Shown piece after piece: positions 41,901 to 52,199 of a stretch of 64,000 nucleotides of DNA (the first letter of the stretch is position 1; each line of letters starts with the position of its first letter). The position numbers and the translations under genes are program-made. The DNA comes from Didymodactylos carnosus. Taxonomy: Eukaryota > Rotifera > Eurotatoria > Philodinida > Philodinidae. A model generated the notes under the pieces. The model was not told the origin of the DNA, did no database searches, and saw only the letters and a list, made by a program, of their open reading frames with translations. The stretch lies in the NCBI GenBank assembly GCA_905250885.1, contig CAJNOQ010000052.1:26047-90046 (forward strand), read 5' to 3'.

Positions 41901-42208
41901 ACTTCAATTCAAAAAATTGTATTCCTCAACAACAACAGCAATTAACGTCTCTCAATGATCTACAAAACCTTTCCACTAGGCAACTATTAAAATCTCATTT
42001 GCACGAAAGTACAGAAGAACGTTTTCAGAATCTTTTAACCGTGGGTCGACCTTCATATGTTCCATCAACAGATGAACAACAACGAGCGAATGATCTCGTT
42101 AAATCAAATTATTCATCGAGACAATCAAAATGGAACTCAACAGAAAAACATAACAGCAACTTTAGAAACAAAGGACTCGAATTACATACAGATGCCGTTG
42201 TTGTTTAG
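38992..42208 (+). CDS. Unrecognised Gln/Asn/His-rich, mostly disordered protein
   Basis: Two exons, 38992-39440 and 40687-42208, join in frame (donor GTTAGT, acceptor TTTCTCTAG) to give about 656 aa. The ATG at 38992 may not be the true start. A good acceptor ends at 39004, so an upstream exon could feed in there, and a donor-like GTAAGT overlaps the same place. The protein is full of Gln, His, Ser and Asn runs with basic patches. Ordered-looking islands are RRPRVYFADYNKVNFYED, KKKFVLTREKPLVKLPPP and SSTLRRTYVIHFNSKN. It ends in DAVVV, which fits a class II PDZ-binding tail. No enzyme or domain family is recognised. The 1.25-kb intron has no clear inserted element. The long uninterrupted second exon (507 codons) makes a real gene likely. 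Confidence 0.7.
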
Positions 42209-42490
42209 TTATATTCTTATTCATGTATATAGCTTACGTTTACTTGATAGAAAATTCTTTGACCGAATTTATTCATACTCGTTCTACGCTCGTACTGCTC
42301 CACGACGCCGCTTTAAATCATTGCTTCTTCGATTTTAAATTAGTTTACCGACTGTTTGTCAATCTTCGATACTCTATCTACATTACTAGAAAAAAACTCA
42401 AATAGACAGCTTGTATTATACAATAACCGCACAGGTCAAATCATTAAATTTACGTAAGGACAAAAATTAAAGAAGAAAAGAAGTTTATCT

Positions 42491-42609
42491 AGCAGCTTGT
42501 TAGATGCCCATAACTTTTAGTTATTTATGTGCAACATTTCTTTTCCACTGTTCTTGATATGAATCATCAAATAATCAAAAGTTAAAAGTATGCCTATTAA
42601 ACAAGCTGC
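42491..42609. repeat. Short inverted repeat (about 120 bp)
   Basis: AGCAGCTTGTTAGATGCCC with the following ATAACTTTTAGTTA is mirrored by AAAGTTAAAAGTATGCC plus ACAAGCTGCGC at the other end. It lies 0.3 kb downstream of the Gln-rich gene and could be a tiny MITE or a 3' UTR hairpin. Confidence 0.55.
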
Positions 42610-42639
42610 GCTGTAATCTCTGTTCTTCTTTCTAAATAC

Positions 42640-42785
42640 TCAGCAGAACCCGGAACGAATCAGGAAAATCTGATTTGATTCGATTCGGGATAACATTTTC
42701 GAGTCCTAAATTTTTCGGTTCGATCCGATTTAGCTTTTTGCCGAATCGAATGCCGAATTATTCGATTCCTTTCGGGCTCTGATAC
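42640..42785. repeat. Cluster of GAATCGAAT/ATTCGATTC units
   Basis: Several short units built on GATTCGATTCGGG and CCGAATCGAATGCCG occur in both orientations in about 145 bp. They form a small palindromic cluster with no coding content. Confidence 0.45.
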
Positions 42786-42789
42786 TTAT

Positions 42790-43637
42790 CCCTAGTGCAA
42801 GTACTAAACTATTGTACTACCTTTAGCAAACATCGTTAGTAATGCACAAGTAGTAATAAAAAATCGTTAGTATTTTAGTACTAATAGTAGTGATTTAGTA
42901 CATTAGTACTAATCTTTAGTACTAATCTTTAGTACTAATACAACAGTTTTTTAGTACTACCATTAGTATTTTTAGTTTTTGATTAGTACTCGTGCATATT
43001 TTTGATAAATACTAACGATAGTACGAATACGCGATTTCTGATTGGCTGATGCGTTTTTGCTAAAAACGCTCAGATATCAACAGGAAACATACGAATAAGG
43101 CCAAACAACGCTGCTTCCAACGTTAGATTACCATTCTCGAGCGAGGACGCCATTGTCAGCTTAAAATTTTCATGTAGATTTTTAAGTATTATGCTTAAGC
43201 GGGAACTATGCCCCGCCTAGGCCCGCTACTCAGACTTGTGTCTGGGAGAAAATTTTGGTTAAGCCCAAGGCGAGACTTGGCTACCCAGTGAGACTTAATC
43301 TAAAGAAGGTTAGAAGTCTAAAATAAACTGATCATTTAAAACTGAAAAAAAAACGAAAAAAAAACGGTATCTGTTTGATATTTCGATTGTGCCTATATAT
43401 GTCGGCTGATCGCAAAACAAAACGGTGAACGATGAATTGTAATCCGTTGGTACTAATTTTAGTACTCATTTTAAAAAATTTTAGTAATTCTTTTCTTACG
43501 GTACTAACAGTAGTACTAAATTACTAGTAAATGAGCATGCATACTAAGTATTTTTCGTTAGTACTAATTTTAGTACTCATTGGAAAAATCTTTAGTATTT
43601 AGTGCTAATCGTATGTGTACTTCCACTAAGGTAGTAA
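42790..43637. mobile_element. MITE-like element packed with TTAGTACTAA palindromes
   Basis: The ends read CCTAGTGCAAGTAC at about 42792 and, in reverse complement, CCTTAGTGGAAGTAC at about 43620-43635. Both subterminal regions (42800-43010 and 43440-43620) are dense in TAGTAC/TTAGTACTAA units. The centre (43020-43430) is different, with a relatively GC-rich part at 43180-43310. No frame codes for a protein. Dense subterminal palindromes resemble transposase-binding arrays of DNA transposons. Confidence 0.6.
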
Positions 43638-44695
43638 TATCACTGAATATGACATACTCAAACAACTTACATCATGCGACTGAGTTTTAGTTATCTACTC
43701 AATATTTTTAAATTCATAGTTTATTACTACAGAAGGGGCATGAAACAACCCTTCTATAAACAAAATTTGGCTAAAACTGTATATAACATATACTCTCCCT
43801 AGGATAATAAAAACGCTATTATTTATAAAAAGTAACAGAAACATAACAATAATATTGAAATTTTTCTGACACTATTTACTTGCACAGACTTAAATTATTT
43901 ACACGACACATTTAACAACATTAAATGTTCACTTTTTTTTCTGCAGCACATGTTTGGGTTTTTATTGTGGTTTCGTTTTTTGGAATACGAAAAGCAAAAT
44001 TATTCAGTTCTGATTTGATTAGAAGGAAACACTCAGTACATGTTGACTGTCACTTTTCACTCGCACATTACCTTTCACAATTGACTTTTTGTTGAATAAA
44101 CAGATATACTTTTTGAAATTTTTGTCATATTTTGCAAGTTCTCAACCGTTTTCAATCGGAAAAATTTGCTACTGAACCATCTAGGATTTTTAAGGATATG
44201 CTCAGTAACCTATTGTCGATCCAAAAAAAGAATGGTATATGACTGTGTTTTGAATAACTTCTGATAGGAAAAAGCTAAAGAGCTCCAATTTTCACCATTC
44301 GAAAGATGAGACGTGGGGACATGTTTTCATAACCAAAATTTTTCCCAGAAGAGCTTTCTGAAACAGGTTTTCTAGGGGATCTTTCGAAAACTAGCTCGAG
44401 TGTAAAAATTTTCCAATAGGATTATATTGATTTGTTTTCACTGACTGATAGCCAGGGTGTTCTTTTCAAATTGAGAGTCAAGTGAGATCTTGATTTTTTG
44501 CGCTTCGGGCGTTGTATTGGATTTCCTACGAATCCCAGGACTGGCACCCAGTGACGATTGGTAGCCTTCAAGACGGATGAACTATGCGTAATCAACCACG
44601 CTGTATCTCGTGGCAATATTTGTTTCTAGAAAAGTTTTAAGATTCTACCGAAAAGCGAGTTTTACGAAAATTTGCGTTTTCAGGCTGTTTCCACC
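43638..44695. other. Intergenic, nothing recognised
   Basis: Short chance frames only; some phrases (GAAAAATTTGCTACTG, CTAGGGGATCTTTCGAAAAC) look repeat-derived, but no partner copy was found in the window. Confidence 0.35.
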
Positions 44696-44983
44696 TAATA
44701 TTAAAAAATTGGCTAATCACTCAGTAAACATCAAGAACGACTTCAAAATTTCAGGATATGGTTAATTTCTTCCACTAAACGCGATCGTACAATCGAAAAA
44801 TTAGAAAAAGCATAGTTTTGGAGTTCGGTTTTCCAGAAAAACTTTTGTAAAACCTTAGGGTTTTGTGAAATTTCTTTTGAGATTTCCTACAAACAGGATA
44901 AAGAATAGCTTAAATACTCCACATTCTGAAATCTTGAAGTCGTTCTGATGTTTACTGAGTGATTAGCTAATTTTTTAATATAG
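44696..44983. repeat. Inverted repeat with about 70-bp arms
   Basis: AATATTAAAAAATTGGCTAA, TCACTCAGTAAACATC and AACGACTTCAAAATTTCAG (44696-44758) are mirrored by CTGAAATCTTGAAGTCGTT, GATGTTTACTGAGTGA and TTAGCTAATTTTTTAATAT (44924-44983), with few mismatches. There is no coding content. It is another foldback element. Confidence 0.75.
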
Positions 44984-46299
44984 ATAGAGTTGGGAATCCT
45001 GATCTAGTTAATAAGAATGATAGCTATGAAGGTTTCTTCTTTCAACAACTCTTTCTAGAAGTTTTTAATTACTTCTAGATAGTAGTGAATGTTTTTTGGT
45101 TCACAAGAGTATTCATTTTCCTGTACATCCTCATGTATCCCTATTTTATTGAATTGTTATGTGATGAGCATGTGTATCAATATCACAAAGCTGAAGAATC
45201 AGATATACAAATTACAAGAAAACAGAAAAAACTCTATAATGACTTTCTCGAGAAAAAAGGTAAATATCTGGTATTCGTCCTGCAGGGCAAGGTAGGAAGA
45301 AACTTGTTTTATAAATCATTCCTTAGACAGGACAGGACAGGTCGAAAAGTGCCCTGTGCACGCCTCGAATATCAGCATATAGCGTGAACTCTCTACTTTC
45401 AGAATCTGCATCACTATTTATCCTGTGATTACTCGTTGTAATATTTTACATGAGTTTCAAAAAGTCTCTAAGAAATAGGATTGTCAGAGACTTCCCGTAT
45501 ACTAACTTGCTCTACACTTCAATCTTTCATTGTAATGTGTAGAGAGACTCTTTTTATCATACTTAGATGTAATGGAACTCTGAGGGACAGAAATCCGCAT
45601 CCATGCAATTCTGTGGAACCATCACGTTAAAAAAATTGTAAGCATTGCCCTAAAAATGAACCAGTATCACGTGTTTTCTCACTAGAATCTCCGAAATTCG
45701 CTCGATTTTTAGGTGACTTATGATACTCCTTTTGAATCTGATATGTTTCAATGTATATATTTTGCTAATATCCAACTTCATAGGTCGGATCTCTAGAAAA
45801 ATCCACAACCAAAGTTAGTACTAATTAGCAGAGAATATCAAGTTATACATGCTCACAAATTATCAAAACTAACGAATCAAGTTACTTTACATTTTTGAAG
45901 CAGAGAGAGAGAGAGAGATATAAGCACAAGTCAAGTAAACAGCAAATTACAGATAATATTTTAACATCAACCGCAGTTAAGCTGATTAGTGAAGATTGTT
46001 GGTGAAAAGTATTCTAATATCTTCCTTAAGATATTTTGAAAATGATAAAATTATTCGGCCTGAATCCAATCTAGTATTGCTTTGGGTTAGCTTCCTGTTA
46101 TGTCCTTTACCTCAATCCTACACGTTCATCAAATAATATCCAACGATGAGTTGTTAAATGTTGTATTCTGGTTTATACTACTACTTTTGTTGCTCGTATA
46201 ATGCTGAGTGCTCAATTCGAGGAGTGTTCAATCCGTAGTAAGTTCATTTAGGAAAACAAAGTTTTTAGATTACGAGCGAATTGTACAGGAGAGGGGAGG
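44984..46299. other. Intergenic, nothing recognised
   Basis: A 100-codon frame at 45085-45387 begins with a hydrophobic stretch but shows no conserved motif or splice support. A short (GA)n tract lies at 45903-45918. No other structure seen. Confidence 0.35.
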
Positions 46300-46400
46300 G
46301 GACGTAGCACCTAGTATCGATTACGGTACTGGAAGGTGCCCTAAGGTACTGTCTTGCAAAACGTAAGGTAGTGGGATCGAATCACACATTGCATGGAACC
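46300..46400 (+). repeat. tRNA-like segment, possible SINE head
   Basis: GTGGGATCGAATCACAC (about 46370-46386) resembles a tRNA T-arm. It has a 7-base ATCGAAT loop and a 5-bp stem with one mismatch, and includes a Pol III B-box-like GATCGAATC. A weak A-box-like TAGCACCTAG lies about 60 bases upstream. No intact cloverleaf is seen. It may be a decayed tRNA-derived SINE or tRNA pseudogene. Confidence 0.3.
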
Positions 46401-47161
46401 TTTTGTCTACGAATAAACTTGGAGAAGGAAGTTTGGTTTCATTTGCATCATACTATTAAGAAGACAATAATATTTTACTTTTGATTCAAATGGAAGCAAA
46501 ATAATCCCAAGAGAAGTTCTTGAGGATTCAATCCCTTTACAGATTTACCCATTCACCAACTTGAATTTTACGAAGCAAGAACGTTACTGATAGACTAAGT
46601 CGGTAGTTTTGGGTGCCGGAAAGGTGCTATGCTAAAAAAAGGGCTCTTCCCTGGGAGTTGTAACTTCAGATACTCGTATATAGGCCTCCATATTTGAGGA
46701 AAAAAAAATTATGAACAGACACTAATTTGTCTCGAAAAACTCTTCATTCCGATATTTATCGTCGAATAAACTTTACGTTTCATTAGTTCTTCCGTTATTT
46801 ATTCACAAATACAAACAATACAAAATTGATCATATAGTACATTTGTATATGAAAAGAAGAAACGGGTTAACAAAAACGTAAAAGAAAGCGTATACACCGA
46901 GTACTATTTACATAGAAATTATTCTTTGTTGTTGTTGTTATTGTTGTAAGAGGAAAAAATCCTTTAACACACAAGTGTCCCGTATCTGACTACACTCGAA
47001 AAAAGCAGAACCAAAAACAACACATGTTCTTTTCATTAATATAAAATACACAGTTTGTCAATAGGAAAACATACGAGATTCATAAAAGAAATAAAAAATA
47101 GACAATAATTAAGGGCCTGAGAAATACGAATGCAATATAATTAATGCTAGTTTAGCTTTTC
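46401..47161 (-). other. Downstream region of the TRIM-NHL gene
   Basis: No frame of interest. On the minus strand AATAAA occurs at about 46798-46803, some 360 bases after the TRIM-NHL stop, a possible poly(A) signal for that gene. Confidence 0.35.
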
Positions 47162-50100
47162 TTAAGCATAACGATATTTTCGAATAGAATCAGTCGTTAA
47201 ATCGACACAATAGACACATCCATCTTGCGTAACAGCCAGTGAACATGGACGTTTTAATCGATTAGAATAGGAATCAATGAGTCGTAGTAAAATACAATTT
47301 TGATCATAAATTTCAATTATAGCCGATTGTTTCTCACATTTCGCTGCTAATAATAGACCATTTGAATCGACACACAATGCTGTGTAAAAACCACGATTTG
47401 TTGATGCACTACATTTTCCTTCACTGGATATTGAAGTTGTCATAATTTTTGAGTGGCGTTTTTGTTGATTTACACCTAATTAAAAGAAAGAATATTTGTT
47501 TCTTCTCTTCTGGTACTATATTGATTATTTACTTACCTAATGATGTAATTAAATCTGGTTCATTATGTATCTGAATATCACTGGTTGTATCAATTTGTTG
47601 TTGATGATTTATTTGTTTTATATATTGTCCATCGTACGAATAAATATGAATTTTTTGATCGGCTATATACAATTCATTTTGTAGACCAACTGTATATGAT
47701 TTAATTGTCTTTATTTTTGATTTTGTATCATATGTTTTCAATAGTTGACCTGTTTGACCATCGATTAAATGCAATTGATTTGAGTCTAATATGAGATATT
47801 CTAAACGTGAATGAGTAGTAGAATTCATCAGTTGAATTTGTATTGGTTCACAAAATATTTCAGATGGACAGGTTAAACGATTTATAATTTGCATCTGACT
47901 AGATGAATTGTCAAAAGAAAATTCGATAATGCATTTTGTTCGATAATCAATAACACTAAATGTATCTGATACTGAGCGATAGGCTAAACCAGTACACGTT
48001 GATTCAATTAAATTATCAACACCTAAAAACAAAAACAAATCGTTTTAGAATAATGCACTTTTTGAGACTAAAGTGTCTTATTTTATCTAATTTAGCAAAT
48101 GAAATATCTTAACACTTTATCATAATCAATGTCTTACCAAGATGAGTTACAAATTGTCCATCAGATGTTAGTTTTTTAATTCTACTATTTCCCGGGTCCA
48201 ATACGTAAACGAAATCACTTGAATCAACAATGACACCAACCGGCATTGAAAATTCTTTATTACTTCGTCCACGTTTACCTAAAATACAACAAAAAAAACA
48301 TTTTAATAATTGATATACAAGCGTATTATTGAAGTCAAAATATCGAATGAATTTATTTACATACCAAAACACCATAAGGGATTATTATGTTTGGTCACAT
48401 CCACTGTTAATGGTGATCCATTAATTGGTCGATCAAATATTCTAATATCAATTTTATGTTTTCCAGACATCATTGGTCGAAACGTGATATAATATGATCC
48501 ACTTTGTTTATCGTTAAGATCATATTCACATAATTTTCCGTATGGATCCCATATATTTACTGTCAATGGATCACCACCATCTACTCGAATATTTCCATTG
48601 TAATCAACAGTTTCTATTTGTATACAACATTGTAGATTCGATACGGCCGGATCTATTTTTGCTTTACATAATGGTGGATATGTTGACGATACACGAATTC
48701 GTCCAACACTGTTGAGTGAACGAGCAAGATCTTGTAATGCTTGATTATGACGAAATTCAAATTTCATAAATGAATTTTCACGCGGTTCACCTAACAATGC
48801 CATTCGTTCAATACGATCATTTAACTCTTGAATACGTTGAGTTAATACATGAATATCGGATTGTTGCTGGAATATTGCACATTCATGTTCGATTTTTGCT
48901 TTTTCATCTAAATATAAAGATGATTTCGAATACATATTAGAGAAACGAATGATTTACTGAGATGTTGAAGACGATCGAACGTAATGAGATTCTAACTATG
49001 AGCACTTCTTGTTTTTCACCTCTTTTCTATAGAATGTTATTTATAAGAATATTGCCACTTTAAGAAAACTATCTCTCCAACGCTTTGAAATCACAATTTA
49101 GAGAATTCAATTTACACGTATAATATAAAATGTGTCAAAGGATCACTTGAGTCAAAACTATTGTGTAAGTAAACTCAAAAGTTATTCTTTTGTTTTTAAA
49201 AATTTTTGTGATAAAGTTCAGACAATATCGTAGTTAACGAAACATGTTATCTTGTTGCATTAGTGGCGATTTGATGATGGGAACAAAAGAATGTTTCTGT
49301 ATCGCGAATAAGCATTATTATTCAATTAGTTCTCGTTTATTCTTTCGATCACATACCCCTAGCGAATAGAAACTAAAAGGACATAGATTTATATGAACGG
49401 TTAAGGCATTTTCTATCTATATTCTCCTTTTTAGGTAGAAAATCATGATTTATCAGCATGAAAATAAACTGTGAATAGTCTAACTTACTTAATATGACGT
49501 TTAATTGATCATTTAATATTTTTAATTTATAATCTTTTGTTGTTTTTAATGATTGTAATAAATTATGCCGACGATTTTCAACATACGTTTTTATCTCATT
49601 AAATGAACGATTTATTGCTTCGGCTTAAAATATAAAATACAGATAAAGAAATCATAAAACTTTTGATAATATAATTGCAACAAAATGGAAAAATTTTGTT
49701 GAACTTTTAAATAATCCAATTTTTCTTCTCTTACCTGCTTTTTCCATGCTACTATCTAATCTGAGAATTTCATTATTAACAACTTCATATGCATGATCTA
49801 GACAACTAATAGCTAGAAAAAAAGAACAACAGAAAGATTGATCTATTTATGTCTAAAGTAAAATAAATTATATACTTTTTGATGCTTTAAAAAATAAAAT
49901 TTCATTCATTCTTTTAATTGCTAATGAAAATGGTACAACAGTGTGTTCAGCTGATATCTGATGCTCATCACAGAGCATACAAAATATTTTATCACATGTT
50001 TCACAAAACAATAATTCTTCATTTGTATGACATAAACATTTTGGTATGACATCTCGACGTAAACGTAACATTAAATCGAGCAATTGATTAACAATAAATG

Positions 50101-50627
50101 ATGGAGGAAATGATGTTACACCACCTAAAACAGATGGAATGGAAACATAAAATTTCTCTGTATATTGGTATCTAAAAGAAAATTATTATTTTTTCTCATC
50201 CCTTTGGATACAAACATCATTATATAAGTTATTCTATATTGTGAATCACATAGTATCATAACTAATATTCTCAGACTGTATAAAAAATGTTTTGATAATA
50301 TATAAATTTATCTTTATTTACCTCTTGGTAATAGGATGTGCTCGCGGCATATTGGACTAAAAAATGTTAAAAAACAAAATAAAAATATTAAAAAATATAC
50401 ATCTAAAGTTACTTTAAACATACATACCATTTAATAGCATCTGTTCGTGGTTGTGAGTGTACAATTCTTTCTAAGCATTGTCGACAAACTGTATGTGAAC
50501 ATGGTAATAATTTTGGTTGATGTTCAATATCTGAACTATACTGATTTATACATGTACTACACGTAAGAAAATGTTCAGTAAAATCTTTTGCATTTATATT
50601 TATTGTTTCAACTAATGTTGATGTCAT
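47162..50627 (-). CDS. TRIM2: TRIM-NHL protein of the TRIM2/TRIM3 type (RING, B-box, coiled coil, filamin, NHL)
   Basis: Members are RING E3 ubiquitin ligases whose NHL propeller and filamin domain recruit substrates or RNA. Nine exons in minus order join in frame to 726 aa (vertebrate TRIM2/3 are about 744): 50627-50428, 50356-50322, 50124-49876, 49812-49735, 49623-49489, 48907-48365, 48278-48138, 48022-47537, 47475-47162. The RING domain is at residues 23-70 (CSTC, CSHTVCRQC, CPIC). A conserved GGVTSFPPSFIVNQL linker follows. The B-box is at about 108-150 (CLCHTNEELLFC, CDEH). The coiled coil spans about 155-275 and the filamin-type Ig domain about 300-410 (GSYYITFRP, GSPLTVDV). NHL repeats cover about 413-726 (FSMPVGVIVDSSDFVYVLDPGNSRI; SLAVTQDGCVYCVDLTTDSIRKY). 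The middle NHL blades are divergent. Domain order fixes the family; orthology to TRIM2 or TRIM3 individually is not resolved. Confidence 0.92.
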
Positions 50628-52012
50628 TATGTATAAGAAGAATAATTATTGTCATTTAGTAGAAATCTAGAAGATAGAAACGGAAGAATAAAAAACGAAT
50701 GAGACATTAAACACGTACTATATACACCTAATATAATATTTAGTCTACAATATGTATAAGCTTAACCCGATTAAAATGATAAAAAAAATGACATTGACTT
50801 TCTTCTAACAGAAAGATACAAAGAATAATGAACAACAAGGACATTTTCTTTTTGTCGTAGAATATCAAACGCCAAAGGGTAGTACGTAGATAGATATATT
50901 CTATCATATTTATTGAATATCTATGGCATTTCTCTTTTCTTTTTTTTTTTTTGTGGTTAACTCTACTTTATCGTGTATGAATGAACGACCATGGTCTATA
51001 AAATGTAATTGACCTTGTTTCAACACCAAAGTGAGAGAAAGATTGTCTATCAGACATCTATCTCTTATAAGATAACAATGTTGACATCAACTAGCAATAG
51101 ACACATATACTACAGTCATAAATAGTAGTAGTCATGTTTATAAAAATAATAAAACTCGAACTCATTAAGATAACGATAATAAGATGACATATATTCTGCT
51201 TGGTTAACCAACGAAATTAAGAAAAAAAGAGAATTTTAAAGAAGAAAAAAACAAAAATATATTTATTTATGAATTAAATTTAACGTAAACATTACGTTTT
51301 CTTTTATCATTATTCGACAAGTGGAAAATAAAAAAATTGCTCGAAAAAAATAAGTCATGATTATATTTGAGACGAGATGCTTATCACATATTTTAGTCAA
51401 TTTTTACACAAAAAAAGTATTATCATCTTAAGATAGATTGATGAGATTACAAAAAATCTAATAACATACTTGAATTTGGTAAAAAAAACAATATTTCTTG
51501 TACAAAAAACACTTTGTCTTTTTTATCAATACATTTTATCTACAATTTAATTTTTGGGGACTAATTTATTACTAATTCTACCTACCATTGGAGAATAAAC
51601 TGTCCATTCAGGTATTCTTAGACGTTAGTCAAACTTCTCTAAGATTGAAAAAATGCCTTGTCCTATTAAACGATACCTTAGCCGTTATATCATACTTTAT
51701 ATACAAGAGTTTTTCATTTAAAAATATATCAGAATAAAAGATTGTAAACAGTACCATCTAACTTTCAAAATGAGTTAGTTTATAATCAATATTTAATTTT
51801 AGAGAAATAAAAGGAAAACATTGTGTGAGAATAGAAAATATATATATTCAACTTTTAAAGAAAAAATAACCGATAACATGAGGCTTATATTTATATACGA
51901 AAAATGAATTATTATTCTTTAACCATATCACAGTATATTTTTACACGTTAATACTCAAGAAAGACGCGGCAGCAAAATCGATTGTATCTTACTAGATCCT
52001 TTTTTCTCTTTC
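50628..52012. other. Upstream region of the TRIM-NHL gene, no gene seen
   Basis: AT-rich with homopolymer runs. The TRIM gene promoter should lie here (minus strand), but no element is recognisable. No repeat of note. Confidence 0.4.
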
Positions 52013-52021
52013 TGTGAGAGA

Positions 52022-52080
<59 letters not shown>

Positions 52081-52081
52081 C
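52013..52081. repeat. (GA)n microsatellite
   Basis: About 65 bases of almost uninterrupted GA dinucleotides, with one AA interruption at about 52057, immediately downstream of the tRNA gene. A minus-strand open frame through it is an artefact. Confidence 0.9.
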
Positions 52082-52110
52082 AAAACTTAAATTAGATATT
52101 TCAATGAAGA

Positions 52111-52119
52111 ATAAAAAAG
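52111..52119 (-). terminator. Pol III terminator of tRNA-Lys
   Basis: A T6 run on the minus strand a few bases beyond the 3' end of the tRNA, the normal stop signal of RNA polymerase III. Confidence 0.8.
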
Positions 52120-52123
52120 AAAC

Positions 52124-52195
52124 GCCCGAACGGGGGCTCGAACCCCGGGCCTTGTGGTTAAAAGCCACACGCTCTACCGACTGAGCTATCCGGGC
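52124..52195 (-). tRNA. trnK-UUU: tRNA-Lys (anticodon UUU)
   Basis: The 72-nt minus-strand sequence folds into a full cloverleaf. The acceptor is GCCCGGA/TTCGGGC (one G-U), with TA and D-arm GCTC-AGTCGGTA-GAGC. The anticodon arm is TGTGG-CTTTTAA-CCACA with anticodon TTT, the variable loop is AGGCC, and the T arm is CGGGG-TTCGAGC-CCCCG. The A and B boxes are intact and there is no intron. A T6 Pol III terminator follows on the minus strand (plus-strand AAAAAA at about 52113-52118). The identity UUU (Lys) is clear from the anticodon loop and the acceptor resembles animal tRNA-Lys. Confidence 0.97.
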
Positions 52196-52199
52196 ACAT

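Noticed and set aside
45085-45387. 100-aa plus-strand frame with hydrophobic N terminus
   Set aside because: No recognisable domain, no splice or poly(A) support, overlapped by another frame of similar quality; most likely chance.
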